A stretch of DNA of 34,727 nucleotides. It comes from Hellea sp. Its GTDB lineage: Bacteria > Pseudomonadota > Alphaproteobacteria > Caulobacterales > Maricaulaceae. Both the position numbers and the translations under genes were made by a program. Numbering within the stretch: position 1 is the stretch's first letter; each line of letters begins with the position of its first letter. The DNA lies in assembly GCA_020629545.1 (NCBI GenBank), contig JAHDDC010000022.1:5558-40284 (forward strand), in the 5' to 3' direction. Shown piece by piece: positions 15,715 through 24,233 of this stretch. Below the pieces are notes generated by a model. That model had not been told where the DNA came from. It saw only the letters and a list, made by a program, of their open reading frames with translations, and made no database searches.

Positions 15715-17124
15715 ATGCGTTCTTTTTTCAAAATGAATGAAAAGACAGAGACAACAGATGGAGCCTCGGTCCCGATTTATGTCTGCCGCCCATCCGGCAC
15801 AGAAGACTTATTCAAACGATTGGATAAAGCCCAAACAACCTTCGCAAACTATAAAAAATTTAAAGGCGAGCGGGAACAATTGGTAGAGGTCACAGGACTG
15901 GACGGCGTTCCGCAATGTATCTTGTTTGGAGCCGGTGATCTTCAGAGTGATGACCTTGGAGCGATCCGAGCCGGATATTTGTCATCAAAACTGAGCTCTG
16001 GTCTCTATGAATTTGTTCAATTGCCCAAAGACTGGAAAGTGGATCTTGCAGCTATTGGCTGGGGTATGGGCGCCTATAAATTTGATAATTATCTGAAAGA
16101 TCAGAAAACCTTCCCCGTCTTGGATATCTCAAAATTGAAAAATGCAAAAGAAGTCGCCAATATTGTAGAGGCTGTTCACCTCGGACGTGATCTGATTAAC
16201 ACGCCGCCCAATGATATGGGACCAGAGGCTTTGGAGAAAGCTGCGCGTGTCGTCGGAGAAACCTATAAGGCTTCAATCCGCGTCACATCTGGCTCTGACC
16301 TATTAAAGCATAATTTTCCCATGATTCACGCTGTTGGTCGTGCCGCCCATGAAGAGCCGCGGCTGGTTGAACTCGAATGGGGCAAGCCTGAACATCCGCG
16401 CCTTGCGCTTGTGGGGAAAGGCATCACTTTTGATACGGGCGGCGTAAATATCAAAAGCGCGAGTAGCGCGCGCTTGATGAAAAAAGATATGGGCGGCGCT
16501 GCGCATGCTCTCGCACTGGCCAAAATGATCATGGCAAATGATCTGCCTGTGCGATTACATCTATTACTCGCAATAGCCGAAAACTCTGTCTCGGCCGGGG
16601 CCTATCGACCGGGAGATATTTTAAACTCGCGCATTGGGAAAACCGTCGAGATTGATAATACGGATGCAGAAGGTAGGCTGGTTCTGGGCGATGCCCTTAC
16701 CTTGGCGTCAGAAGACGACCCCGTTTTGATGATAGATTTTGCAACCTTAACAGGGGCTGCGCGCGTTGCATTGGGGCCGACACTCCCGCCCTTTTTCTGC
16801 AATCGAGATATGCTTGTCCCCGATGTTCTGAAACACACTCAAGAAAGCCGAGATCCTGTCTGGAACATGCCATTATGGGACCCTTATTTCAAAATGTTGA
16901 AATCCCCCATTGCTGATATGAAAAATGCGGGCGGCGGGTTTGCCGGTTGCGTTACCGCTGCACTATTTTTGAAGCAGTTTGTGGGTTCAGGCGCTTGGAT
17001 GCATTTTGATGTTTATGGGTGGAACCCTTCTGCTTCTGCCGGTCATCCTGCAGGCGGCGAGGTTTTTGCAATTCGGGGACTATATGATTGGATAAAGTCT
17101 GGCGCCCTTGATCAAATCGCCTAA
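15715..17124 (+). CDS. Leucyl aminopeptidase family protein (M17)
   Basis: This 469-residue cytoplasmic metallopeptidase removes N-terminal residues from peptides. It has the full M17 active site: Lys235 and Asp240 in GKGITFDTGG, Lys247, Asp258 in MKKDMGGAA, and Asp317, Glu319 and Arg321 in the family signature NTDAEGRLVLGD. The N-terminal regulatory domain (about residues 1-165) is less conserved than in PepA. AGAGGA lies 4 bases before the ATG at 15715; an ATG six codons later is possible. The exact type (PepA or the alphaproteobacterial M17 subgroup) cannot be fixed, so no symbol is given. It is convergent with the acyltransferase gene. Confidence 0.94.
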   Translation: MRSFFKMNEKTETTDGASVPIYVCRPSGTEDLFKRLDKAQTTFANYKKFKGEREQLVEVTGLDGVPQCILFGAGDLQSDDLGAIRAGYLSSKLSSGLYEFVQLPKDWKVDLAAIGWGMGAYKFDNYLKDQKTFPVLDISKLKNAKEVANIVEAVHLGRDLINTPPNDMGPEALEKAARVVGETYKASIRVTSGSDLLKHNFPMIHAVGRAAHEEPRLVELEWGKPEHPRLALVGKGITFDTGGVNIKSASSARLMKKDMGGAAHALALAKMIMANDLPVRLHLLLAIAENSVSAGAYRPGDILNSRIGKTVEIDNTDAEGRLVLGDALTLASEDDPVLMIDFATLTGAARVALGPTLPPFFCNRDMLVPDVLKHTQESRDPVWNMPLWDPYFKMLKSPIADMKNAGGGFAGCVTAALFLKQFVGSGAWMHFDVYGWNPSASAGHPAGGEVFAIRGLYDWIKSGALDQIA

Positions 17125-17136
17125 GAAAACTTAGGC
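17119..17136. other. Inverted repeat across two convergent stop codons
   Basis: GCCTAAG-AAAA-CTTAGGC forms a 7-bp stem that covers the TAA of the aminopeptidase and the stop of the acyltransferase. No T-run follows on either strand, so it is a weak transcription terminator at best. It may protect both 3' ends. Confidence 0.45.
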
Positions 17137-18222
17137 CGTTAAGATCGCGGGTTGTCGACTTGATGCATAAGCATAGCTGCGTTTGCTAATGACAATATGT
17201 GCGGCCCAGCCTAACCCTAGTGCTAATGGCAGTGTTGCCGCGATTAATCCCCATTGACCAAGATCCGGAAAGTTCAAGAGTAAAATTTGGGCGATTGGCC
17301 AATGGATAAGATAAATGGCCAGTGCCAATGGAGACCAATTGTTTAGCATTGGAAGCGTCTTGGACTGTGTCGCCAGTAAAGACATAAACCCACTAAACCA
17401 ACCCAAAGTCATGAGTATTTCAATCGCGCCTGTCCATGGCAGTAAAGCATACCAGAACCAGGCGGCCGCAAATAATAATACCGATGTCAGCAAATTTCTT
17501 TGAACTGAAGCAAAAACGTCACGGAACTCATAAACTGCCATCCCCACGAGGAATGGCCAAGCGAGCCTAGCCGCCAAAACGATGTTTTGATCGATTGCCA
17601 CGCCCAGGTTGATATAGGCAAAATTCAAAGCAAAATAGGAAATTACAGACCCAATAGCGATGCTTAATACGAAGTAGCGATTCCCAAAAACACCCAGTTT
17701 CTGACCGATCGCTGTCATTATATGCGCGATGACACCCCATTTGAGGGTCCAGATGGCGCCCTGGATCAGGCACATATATTTTGAATCATCCAAAAGCCCG
17801 GGAAGCGGTTCGCCAGGGCGAATACAGCTGACTGTTCCTAGGACATATAGGCCAACAGTCTTGACCGTATCCGAGATTGATCCGGACGGATTTCCGTAAA
17901 CCGGGTATAAAACAATGCCGACGAATAATGTGACGGCTGCCAGCATTGGCATATTTCTGAAAAACCGAGATTCCAAATATTTCCAGGCTGATCCGTGTTT
18001 CTTGAGGCTCCGGAGTGCCAAAAATCCTGAGAAAAAGAATAAAAGCGAGATTCCAACCCAGCTTGGGTCATAACCTAAATGATTGAAAATTTCGGGATTA
18101 CCGGGGCCAATTGGCATAGTAGATGCATAACCAAAGGCGATCATCATGACGATGATGACTCTCACGGCGTTTAACTTGATTAAACCCGGATCCGATCGAT
18201 TGATTTTGGCTGTCGCCGTCAC
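17131..18222 (-). CDS. Acyltransferase-3 family membrane protein with a substituted active-site position
   Basis: This 363-residue protein has about ten hydrophobic segments and the outline of the acyltransferase-3 family: an N-terminal Arg-containing helix (LNAVRVIIVMM), the LLFFFSGFLALRSL motif, SRFFRNMP (about residues 85-92), and the C-terminal LALAIYLIHWPIAQ. Members move acyl groups onto sugars, O-antigen or other surface molecules. The His that usually follows the first Arg by 11 residues is Tyr32 here (AFGYAS), so normal activity is doubtful. The start is a GTG with a weak ribosome-binding site. No sugar or surface-polysaccharide genes are nearby, so the substrate cannot be guessed. 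Confidence 0.82.
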   Translation of the reverse strand: MTATAKINRSDPGLIKLNAVRVIIVMMIAFGYASTMPIGPGNPEIFNHLGYDPSWVGISLLFFFSGFLALRSLKKHGSAWKYLESRFFRNMPMLAAVTLFVGIVLYPVYGNPSGSISDTVKTVGLYVLGTVSCIRPGEPLPGLLDDSKYMCLIQGAIWTLKWGVIAHIMTAIGQKLGVFGNRYFVLSIAIGSVISYFALNFAYINLGVAIDQNIVLAARLAWPFLVGMAVYEFRDVFASVQRNLLTSVLLFAAAWFWYALLPWTGAIEILMTLGWFSGFMSLLATQSKTLPMLNNWSPLALAIYLIHWPIAQILLLNFPDLGQWGLIAATLPLALGLGWAAHIVISKRSYAYASSRQPAILTA

Positions 18223-18422
18223 TTTTTATTTTCCACTCACCAAATATGACTTGTTTCTAGTCCATAAGCGTTAAAATATAATGGAAAATACTGAGTCTTT
18301 TGAACCACTTACATGTTATGGTTGCGCCTCAAAATAGATTGCGCTTGACCCGTGAATCTCAGATATGCGATTCCAATACCCAAGACACTGATTTGTTTCG
18401 TGTTTTTGGAGGAAAATGGCTT

Positions 18423-18791
18423 ATGGCCCGCGTGGTTCCGGTGAAATTTAACCGCAAAGATGCGCTGTCCCTTTGGCATGATATCTCTCTTCAGAATGTG
18501 CGGGAGACCGGCCCCGATTTCTCAAGTCGACAAATGGTTATTCTCACAACAATTTATCTCGAAACGGGCCCGCATACAGTGCGTTCACTCGCGCGCAAGC
18601 TCAATGTGACGAAGGCGGTGGTAACCCGCGCAATTGACCGCCTAGAAGGATTGTCTTTTGTCAGACGTTGTGATGACCCTCATGACAAGCGCTCTATGAT
18701 TGTTGAGAGAACCGCAAAAGGTACTAATTATCTTAGCCGTTTCGCCGATGATATCTGCATTCATCTTAGGGACACGGTGAATGTTGCTTAA
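18423..18791 (+). CDS. MarR-type winged-helix transcriptional regulator
   Basis: This 122-residue protein has the MarR winged helix: SSRQMVILTTIYLETGPHTV (about residues 35-54), recognition helix region LARKLNVTKAVVTRAIDRLE (about 56-75), and the wing RRCDDPHDKRSMIVE (about 80-94), which includes the family's Asp-x-x-Asp-x-Arg-Ser pattern. I chose the ATG at 18423, 10 bases after GGAGG, because it gives the usual family length. An open frame extends upstream to a TTG at 18300 (163 residues), but the extra part has no family features. It starts 200 bp from the divergent acyltransferase and 8 bp before the NlpC/P60 gene, which it may regulate along with itself. Confidence 0.85.
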   Translation: MARVVPVKFNRKDALSLWHDISLQNVRETGPDFSSRQMVILTTIYLETGPHTVRSLARKLNVTKAVVTRAIDRLEGLSFVRRCDDPHDKRSMIVERTAKGTNYLSRFADDICIHLRDTVNVA

Positions 18792-18799
18792 AGGATATC

Positions 18800-19627
18800 A
18801 TGCAAAATCGTGACCCTCGCAACCATATCGATAAAAACGCTTTGCCGATCATCGAAACGCTGAGCCTTGCAGAGGCATCAACATTCCTACGATCCGCGCC
18901 GCGAAGGAGCGCTTCAGCAGGTACAGAACTGATCTATGGTACGCTTTTCCATGTCCACAAAATTGGGCGTGGGTGGATATGGGGACAATCTGAATGTCAA
19001 CTTCCCGGAAAATCCTTTCCCGGATATGTGGGCTGGGCAAAGGCCTCTCATTTTCAAAGTCTTACCGATATTGGTACGCACAAGGTTGTCTCAACAGCGG
19101 CTCCCGTTTTTGATCAGGCGAATATCAAGTCGCCTATTGTTAATCGCCTTCCCATGAATTCGGTCTTATCTGGCCGAACCGGCGAAACATTTCTTGAAAC
19201 AGATATTGGCTATATTCATCTGCGCCACATTGCAAAACTGAATCACGGCACGGATCATCAAGACTGGATCGCAATCGCCGAGAGCCTGCTAGGACAACCT
19301 TATATATGGGGCGGCATAAGTAGTTTTGGGCTGGATTGTTCCGGTCTGGTTCAAACCGCCCTCAGAGCGTTCGGATTAGATGCACCGCGGGATTCTGATC
19401 AACAGGCTCAATTGGGTGAGGCTGTCGACATCACAGATGGTTTTTCTGGATTAAAACGAGGAGATCTTGTGTTTTGGAAAGGCCATGTCGGGATTATGTC
19501 CTCGCCGACCCGCCTGCTGCATGCCAATGCCCATCATATGTTGGTGGCGTCAGAACCGCTGATGACAGCCGTAAAGCGTATAAAAGAAAACGCCGGGCCT
19601 GTTACGGCGATCCGGCGTCTGAAATAA
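18800..19627 (+). CDS. NlpC/P60 (C40) peptidase with N-terminal SH3-like region
   Basis: This 275-residue cysteine peptidase probably cuts bonds near the end of peptidoglycan stem peptides. The catalytic core has Cys180 in GLDCSGLVQTAL, His229 in KGHVGIM and a polar third residue at His241 in LLHANAH. The N-terminal half (about residues 40-145) looks like one or two SH3-type modules (GYVGWAKASHF; GYIHLRHIAKL). No signal peptide is visible, so it may act on recycled muropeptides in the cytoplasm or be exported otherwise. In many alphaproteobacteria such a gene sits next to an M17 aminopeptidase; here the two are separated by the acyltransferase and MarR genes. Confidence 0.92.
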   Translation: MQNRDPRNHIDKNALPIIETLSLAEASTFLRSAPRRSASAGTELIYGTLFHVHKIGRGWIWGQSECQLPGKSFPGYVGWAKASHFQSLTDIGTHKVVSTAAPVFDQANIKSPIVNRLPMNSVLSGRTGETFLETDIGYIHLRHIAKLNHGTDHQDWIAIAESLLGQPYIWGGISSFGLDCSGLVQTALRAFGLDAPRDSDQQAQLGEAVDITDGFSGLKRGDLVFWKGHVGIMSSPTRLLHANAHHMLVASEPLMTAVKRIKENAGPVTAIRRLK

Positions 19628-19656
19628 CTTATTCTGAAATAGCTATAGTGAATTGA

Positions 19657-20487
19657 TTATTCGTCTTTGACGGCGTCTTCGACTTTTTTCATCAGATCTT
19701 TGGCTTTGTCTTTGACATCACCAGCAACATCTTCGGCGCCTTCGGCCACATCTTTCACGACATCCTTAGTCGCATCGACGGCATCTTTCCCGGCCTCAGT
19801 TACAGTTTCCATAACTTCACCAGATGTCTCGACAACCTTATCGACTGTTTTGTCGACGATCTCTCCGCCCTGCACATCGCCGCTAGATCCCGCAGGAGCT
19901 TCCATAGGAACGATGTTGCCACCGGCTTCGGTCGGAGCGTCAGGTGTTGCTGTAATCGCAGTTGGTCTGCTAATCGGTGACGGTGCGTTAACACGCAGAT
20001 ATTCAATGACGGCCGCACGGTCAGCTGCTTTCTTGATCCCAACGAAATTCATATTGGTTCCGCTCAGATATTTACTAGGCTTGGTCAGGAAACCATCAAG
20101 TGCTTCGTAATCCCAGGTAATCCCTGAGTTTTTCAGGGCGCCCGAATAGGCGAAACCGGCTTTAGCCGCAGAGCCATTGCCCACAATATTCCAAAGATTA
20201 GGGCCTGTCCCGTTTTTCCCGCCATTATCAGCATTGTGACATGACGTGCATTTCTTGAAAACTTTTTTGCCGCGTTCCACGTCCATCGCAGCGACCCAGT
20301 CAGCTTGCGGGAAGGGAAGGGGTTCTGCAGGCCCGCTTGTATCGGTTTCCGGAATGGCAATGCGATAAGCAGGTGTTTCCGGGGCTTCCACATGCATCAC
20401 CATATGAGATGCTTCTTTGATCAGCATAAAGCCAAGCGCACTGGCCAGAATAGCCGCCGCAATCTTGTTGAAACCTAAATCGTGCAT
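19657..20487 (-). CDS. Membrane-anchored class I cytochrome c with a charged repetitive tail
   Basis: This 276-residue protein has an uncleaved-looking N-terminal helix (about residues 7-23), a linker rich in Pro and acidic residues, and a mitochondrial-type cytochrome c domain (about 65-168). Heme is bound at CTSCH (Cys80, Cys83, His84), and Met146 in GTNMNFVG is the sixth ligand. The domain layout is like CycM-type cytochromes, which pass electrons to terminal oxidases. Residues about 207-276 form an Ala/Val/Lys/Asp/Glu-rich tail with repeated KDxVxD/KDVA-type units and no Pro, likely a long amphipathic helix similar to LEA or YtxH-like proteins. Divergently transcribed from kdsB. Confidence 0.92.
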   Translation of the reverse strand: MHDLGFNKIAAAILASALGFMLIKEASHMVMHVEAPETPAYRIAIPETDTSGPAEPLPFPQADWVAAMDVERGKKVFKKCTSCHNADNGGKNGTGPNLWNIVGNGSAAKAGFAYSGALKNSGITWDYEALDGFLTKPSKYLSGTNMNFVGIKKAADRAAVIEYLRVNAPSPISRPTAITATPDAPTEAGGNIVPMEAPAGSSGDVQGGEIVDKTVDKVVETSGEVMETVTEAGKDAVDATKDVVKDVAEGAEDVAGDVKDKAKDLMKKVEDAVKDE

Positions 20488-20650
20488 CTGTTTTTCCTTT
20501 AGCCTCTTTGGTCTTTCGGCTGATAACCAGCCAGGACCCGGCGAAAATCTGTGCCTGTACTATTAAAATATGGAGTTTAAGCCAACCTTATTCCTGCAAA
20601 ATTAACGAAACAGTCTTGCGGCGAAGGGTCGCAAAGGCTTTAAGGCCAAA

Positions 20651-21391
20651 ATGAAAATTCTAATCGTCATACCGGCGCGGATGAAAAGCACGCGCTTGCC
20701 GGGCAAGCCGCTCGCCGATATTCACGGTAAACCTATGATCGCCCATGTTTATGAACGCGCAGTCCAAGCCGGACTTGGACCGGTCGTGGTCGCTTGCGCC
20801 GAGCCGGAAATCGCTGATGCGATTTCGGCCTTGAACGGGACGAGCATTCTGACAGATCCGGATCTTCCGTCCGGTACTGACCGTGTTCGGGCCGCCGCTG
20901 ATATTTTTGACCCAGAGAAGACATTTGATGTGGTCATCAATGTTCAAGGTGACATGCCGACGCTTGACCCTGAATTAATCAAGATTACGGCTGATTTACT
21001 GGCTGAGCATTCCGATTGCGATATTGCGACGGCAGCCGTTTACACGGAAAATCCGCGTGAAATTGACGACCCGAATGTGGTCAAAGCCATTATAACGGAC
21101 ACTGGCCGGGCCCTGTATTTTACGAGAGCCAGCGCGCCAACCGGTACGGATGCAGATGGGCGCAGTGGCGTCAATCATCATGTCGGTCTATATGCTTATC
21201 GCCGAGACGCACTTGATCGGTTTTGTGAACTACCGCCTTCACCTCTTGAGACTCGCGAGCGATTGGAGCAATTGCGCGCGCTTGAAAACGACATGCGCAT
21301 TTATGTCGCCATTATTGAGGCGGCTCCAGATGGCGTCGACACGATCGATGATCTTGAGCGCGCAAAAGCATTATTAAAGGATAAGACATGA
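20651..21391 (+). CDS. kdsB: 3-deoxy-manno-octulosonate cytidylyltransferase
   Basis: KdsB activates Kdo with CTP to form CMP-Kdo, needed for the inner core of lipopolysaccharide. The 246-residue sequence has the nucleotide-binding start IPARMKSTRLPGKPLADIHG (residues 7-26). It also has SGTDRVRAAADI, the metal site VINVQGDMP, YFTRASAPTG, and HHVGLYAYRRDAL. Length and motifs are normal for the family. AAGG lies about 5 bases before the ATG. The last four bases overlap the start of pheA (ATGA), so the two are translated together. Confidence 0.97.
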   Translation: MKILIVIPARMKSTRLPGKPLADIHGKPMIAHVYERAVQAGLGPVVVACAEPEIADAISALNGTSILTDPDLPSGTDRVRAAADIFDPEKTFDVVINVQGDMPTLDPELIKITADLLAEHSDCDIATAAVYTENPREIDDPNVVKAIITDTGRALYFTRASAPTGTDADGRSGVNHHVGLYAYRRDALDRFCELPPSPLETRERLEQLRALENDMRIYVAIIEAAPDGVDTIDDLERAKALLKDKT

Positions 21392-22245
21392 CCGGCCGAA
21401 TTCATTATCAGGGCGAGCCCGGAGCATTTTCGCATTTGGCATGTTCAACCTTTTTCCCGTCTCACGATCCTATACCCTGTATATCTTTTGCGGCCGCATT
21501 CGCCGCGGTTCGCAGAAACCCGGATGATCTCGCAATGATCCCGGTCGATAATAGTGTGGCTGGACGTGTATCCGATATATACCATTTACTGCCCGAGGGC
21601 GGCCTCACGGTTATTGGCGAACATTACTTGCCTGTGCACCATAATTTATGGGGCGTTCCGGGCGCGAAGCTTTCGGATATTAAAACCGCGCGCTCACATC
21701 CCATGGCGCTGGGCCAGGTCCGGAAGCGATTGGCGGGCTGGGGCATACAGCCCAAAGCCGATACTGATACAGCCGGCGCGGCGCGGCGCGTTTCGGAAAA
21801 GGGTGATAAAACAATTGGGTCAATTTCTTCCGCTCTGGCCGGTAAAATTTATGGACTCGATTTACTGGCTGAAAACATTGAGGACGCGGATCATAATACG
21901 ACCCGGTTCCTGGTTCTATCAACGCGTGCCCGGCCTATGGCGCTCACGGATGGTCCTGTCGTTACCAGTTTTGTCTTTCGTGTGCGCAGCGTCCCGTCAG
22001 CTCTCTACAAAGCCTTAGGTGGTTTTGCGACCAATGGGGTGAATATCACAAAGCTTGAAAGTTATATGATCGGCGGGTCATTTACTGCCGCGCAGTTTTA
22101 TGTAGATGTCGAAGCGCATCCTGATGATCCTGGAATGAAACATGCCATGGAGGAACTCGCGTTCTTCTCCGAGGATATCGTCATGCTTGGGACTTATGCG
22201 GCCGATCCTATGCGCCGCGAAACCGCGAAAAACGGTCAAAGCTAA
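21388..22245 (+). CDS. pheA: Prephenate dehydratase with ACT domain
   Basis: This 285-residue enzyme turns prephenate into phenylpyruvate for phenylalanine synthesis. The catalytic PDT domain (about residues 4-180) contains the TTRF motif (171-174, in DHNTTRFLVL). The ACT regulatory domain (about 195-275) has ALGGFATNGVNITKLESY, where the usual ESRP is ESYM, as in many alphaproteobacterial forms. There is no chorismate mutase domain, so that step is elsewhere. The gene overlaps kdsB by 4 bp. Confidence 0.96.
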   Translation: MTGRIHYQGEPGAFSHLACSTFFPSHDPIPCISFAAAFAAVRRNPDDLAMIPVDNSVAGRVSDIYHLLPEGGLTVIGEHYLPVHHNLWGVPGAKLSDIKTARSHPMALGQVRKRLAGWGIQPKADTDTAGAARRVSEKGDKTIGSISSALAGKIYGLDLLAENIEDADHNTTRFLVLSTRARPMALTDGPVVTSFVFRVRSVPSALYKALGGFATNGVNITKLESYMIGGSFTAAQFYVDVEAHPDDPGMKHAMEELAFFSEDIVMLGTYAADPMRRETAKNGQS

Positions 22246-22286
22246 ACAGGTTTGTAGTGATATTTAAAAACCGCTATAGTCACGAT

Positions 22287-22745
22287 ATGAAACTCATCCT
22301 AACTATGCTGGCCCTAATGATGGGTGTCGTAGCCCCCCTGCAATCGGCCCAGGCGCGAACAGCCGATGAAATTTACACGGCCTGGCGTAACAATGATGCT
22401 GTTGGTGGTTATGACGTTGTGAGTTTTTTCTCCGGAAAACCAAGAGCCGGACAAAGCCGATATTCAATTGAGTTTAAAGGCGCCCAATGGAAGTTTTCCA
22501 GCCGGGCTAATCTTGACCTGTTTAACACAAATCCAGAAGCCTTTATGCCTCAATATGGCGGCTATTGCGCATGGGCTGCTGCTAAAGGAAAATTGGCCAA
22601 AGGGTCTCCCAAGTTCTGGCGGGTCCGCGATGGCCGTCTTTTTCTGAACTTTAACGGCCGTATTCAGAAACAATGGGATCAAGATGTTCCGGGGTTTATC
22701 TCTCAGGCCAATCGAAATTTTCCGGATTTACTGGCCGGCAAGTAA
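22287..22745 (+). CDS. Secreted YHS-domain protein
   Basis: This roughly 152-residue exported protein has a signal peptide MKLILTMLALMMGVVAPL ending near Ala-Gln-Ala. A YHS-like domain follows (about residues 35-115): GYDVVSFFSGKPRAG, YSIEFKGAQWKFSS, and YGGYCAWAAAKG with a single Cys. YHS domains often bind metals or sit in metal-handling proteins, but this secreted type has no known function. I chose ATG 22287 because it begins a clean signal peptide. An in-frame GTG at 22257 would add ten residues and needs the ribosome-binding site to be elsewhere. It follows pheA and precedes a DoxX-like gene by 18 bp. Confidence 0.82.
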   Translation: MKLILTMLALMMGVVAPLQSAQARTADEIYTAWRNNDAVGGYDVVSFFSGKPRAGQSRYSIEFKGAQWKFSSRANLDLFNTNPEAFMPQYGGYCAWAAAKGKLAKGSPKFWRVRDGRLFLNFNGRIQKQWDQDVPGFISQANRNFPDLLAGK

Positions 22746-22763
22746 ATCAAGGATAGGGGCAAA

Positions 22764-23243
22764 ATGATGAATCTAAAAAAAATTGGCGCGGCGGCGCTCG
22801 CTATTTTTTGCAGCGCTGTTTTTCTGGACAGCCTCCGGTTTAAGTTTACCAATCATCCCAATACGCAGGAGATATTTGGCCGGTTGAATGACTGGAGTGC
22901 TAGTTTTGGTGCTGATGGTTTGTTCGGTCCTACCGGAGTTTTTTCGCAATACGTTATTGGCGGGGCGGAGCTATTGGCTTCAATCGCCTTGCTTTTGGGA
23001 ATTATTCCACGTTTTAGGCGCCTGCAGGGGTTCGGGGCTTTGCTCGGCCTATTAGTGATGACCGGCGCAATCAGTTTTCACTTATTTACGCCGCTCGGTA
23101 TCGACCCAAATAATGACGGCGGGGGACTATTTATGGCCGCTTGCGCCGTTTGGATATCATGCGCCATCCTTGTGATTCTGAGGCGAGATTACCTTAAATC
23201 CGGAATCTTCAAAATCGGTTGTGCCCTGTTTGGAAAGCCTTGA
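22764..23243 (+). CDS. DoxX-like four-helix membrane protein
   Basis: This 159-residue protein has about four hydrophobic helices (roughly residues 6-22, 62-82, 90-110, 125-142) and the family pattern FKFTNHPNTQEIFGRL near the start, with GGAELLASIALLLG in the second helix. DoxX-like proteins are small membrane proteins with poorly known roles, sometimes tied to redox or thiol stress. It lies 18 bp after the YHS gene and is probably co-transcribed with it. Its TGA stop abuts the stop of the convergent nudC gene directly. Confidence 0.8.
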   Translation: MMNLKKIGAAALAIFCSAVFLDSLRFKFTNHPNTQEIFGRLNDWSASFGADGLFGPTGVFSQYVIGGAELLASIALLLGIIPRFRRLQGFGALLGLLVMTGAISFHLFTPLGIDPNNDGGGLFMAACAVWISCAILVILRRDYLKSGIFKIGCALFGKP

Positions 23244-24137
23244 TTATTGCGACAGCCAGTGTCTGAGTAATTGATGCGCTATGGTAAATTTCGGTGGACG
23301 CATAAATGAATCGCCTTGTTTATTCATAACGGCTTGAACTTCGTCTTTTGAAAACCACTGCGCAGCTTCAAGCTCTTTGGTGTTCACCGTCAGCTTGTCT
23401 TCCTTTGTATGGCAGATAAGTCCCATCATAAGCTGGCTTGGAAACGGCCAAGGCTGACTAAACACATATTGTACATCCGTGACATTGATACCGACTTCTT
23501 CTTTGGTCTCGCGCAGACAGGCTTCTTCCATAGACTCGCCCGGAGAAATAAACCCGGCAAGTGCTGAGAAAGCGCCCTCCGGCCAGCCCGGTGAACGGCC
23601 TAGCAAACATTTATCGCCTCGCAAAATCAACATGATAACCACAGGATTTACCCGGGGGAAATGATCGGTCTTGCAGGCTTCGCAGTGACTATACATGCCG
23701 GCATAGGCCGCCCGGGTTTTTTTCCCGCAGGCAGAACAAAACTGGTGGTGATGATACCATTGAAACAAAGACCTCGCCCGTCCGGCAATCGCCAGCTCAT
23801 CTGGCTTCATTCGTCCAGCGACTACCCGCATTTCCTGGAAACGTTCTTCATCGACCAGTTTTTGACTGTCATGCAGGCTAAAGGCAAAAACCGGCATTTC
23901 GCCGCGCAAGCCCAATAATAAGGGGGCCGGATGATTAACATTGGTTCCGTTAAGTTTGTCCGGGTGAACCATCATGAGAGATCCGTCCTCTGACATTGCG
24001 GGTTTTCCGTCTTTAAACAAAACGGCTTTCGCGTCTTTTCGGTTGAGATAGGCCTTCAAATCTTCCATTGAACGGCGGTCTTCGGCATAATCAAGTTCGG
24101 CGCCTGCAAAGGGCATAGGGCTAGGTAAATAAGTCAT
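23244..24137 (-). CDS. nudC: NAD(+)/NADH pyrophosphatase
   Basis: NudC hydrolyses NADH to NMNH and AMP and can also remove NAD caps from RNA. The 297-residue protein has the full set of features: a four-Cys zinc ribbon (Cys134 and Cys137, Cys152 and Cys155), a Nudix box starting at Gly195 (GFISPGE ... REtKEEvGI), and the SQPWPFPSQLM motif (227-237) that marks the NADH pyrophosphatase subgroup. The N-terminal domain (1-125) is of normal size. The gene ends against the DoxX-like gene and starts about 60 bp from the SRP RNA promoter on the other strand. Confidence 0.96.
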   Translation of the reverse strand: MTYLPSPMPFAGAELDYAEDRRSMEDLKAYLNRKDAKAVLFKDGKPAMSEDGSLMMVHPDKLNGTNVNHPAPLLLGLRGEMPVFAFSLHDSQKLVDEERFQEMRVVAGRMKPDELAIAGRARSLFQWYHHHQFCSACGKKTRAAYAGMYSHCEACKTDHFPRVNPVVIMLILRGDKCLLGRSPGWPEGAFSALAGFISPGESMEEACLRETKEEVGINVTDVQYVFSQPWPFPSQLMMGLICHTKEDKLTVNTKELEAAQWFSKDEVQAVMNKQGDSFMRPPKFTIAHQLLRHWLSQ

Positions 24138-24197
24138 GGGCGACAGCTAGAGCATTTCTGGCGTAAATGAAACCGTTTTAAATTCCATATTCCAGAC

Positions 24198-24226
24198 TTG
24201 ATATTTTCACTTTCGTTCGCCATATA
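24198..24226 (+). promoter_or_regulatory. Promoter of the SRP RNA gene
   Basis: TTGATA (24198-24203), a 17-bp spacer and CATATA (24221-24226) form a good -35/-10 pair. The predicted RNA start at 24234 lies 7 bases after the -10 element, as expected. Confidence 0.7.
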
Positions 24227-24233
24227 GCCCCCC

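Noticed and set aside
18300..18422. TTG-started N-terminal extension of the MarR protein
   Set aside because: It adds 41 residues without family features, while an ATG with a better placed ribosome-binding site gives normal length.
18416..18451. Short upstream ATG frame (11 codons) overlapping the MarR start
   Set aside because: Its distance of 3 bases from GGAGG is too short for good translation, and the product has no notable sequence.
20616..20634. Small hairpin in the kdsB leader (TTGCGGC / GTCGCAA)
   Set aside because: Seven pairs with a wobble and no T-run; no sign of a riboswitch or regulation.
20651..22245. kdsB-pheA overlap as a possible novel link
   Set aside because: This pair, often divergent from a cytochrome c gene, is a known arrangement in alphaproteobacteria.
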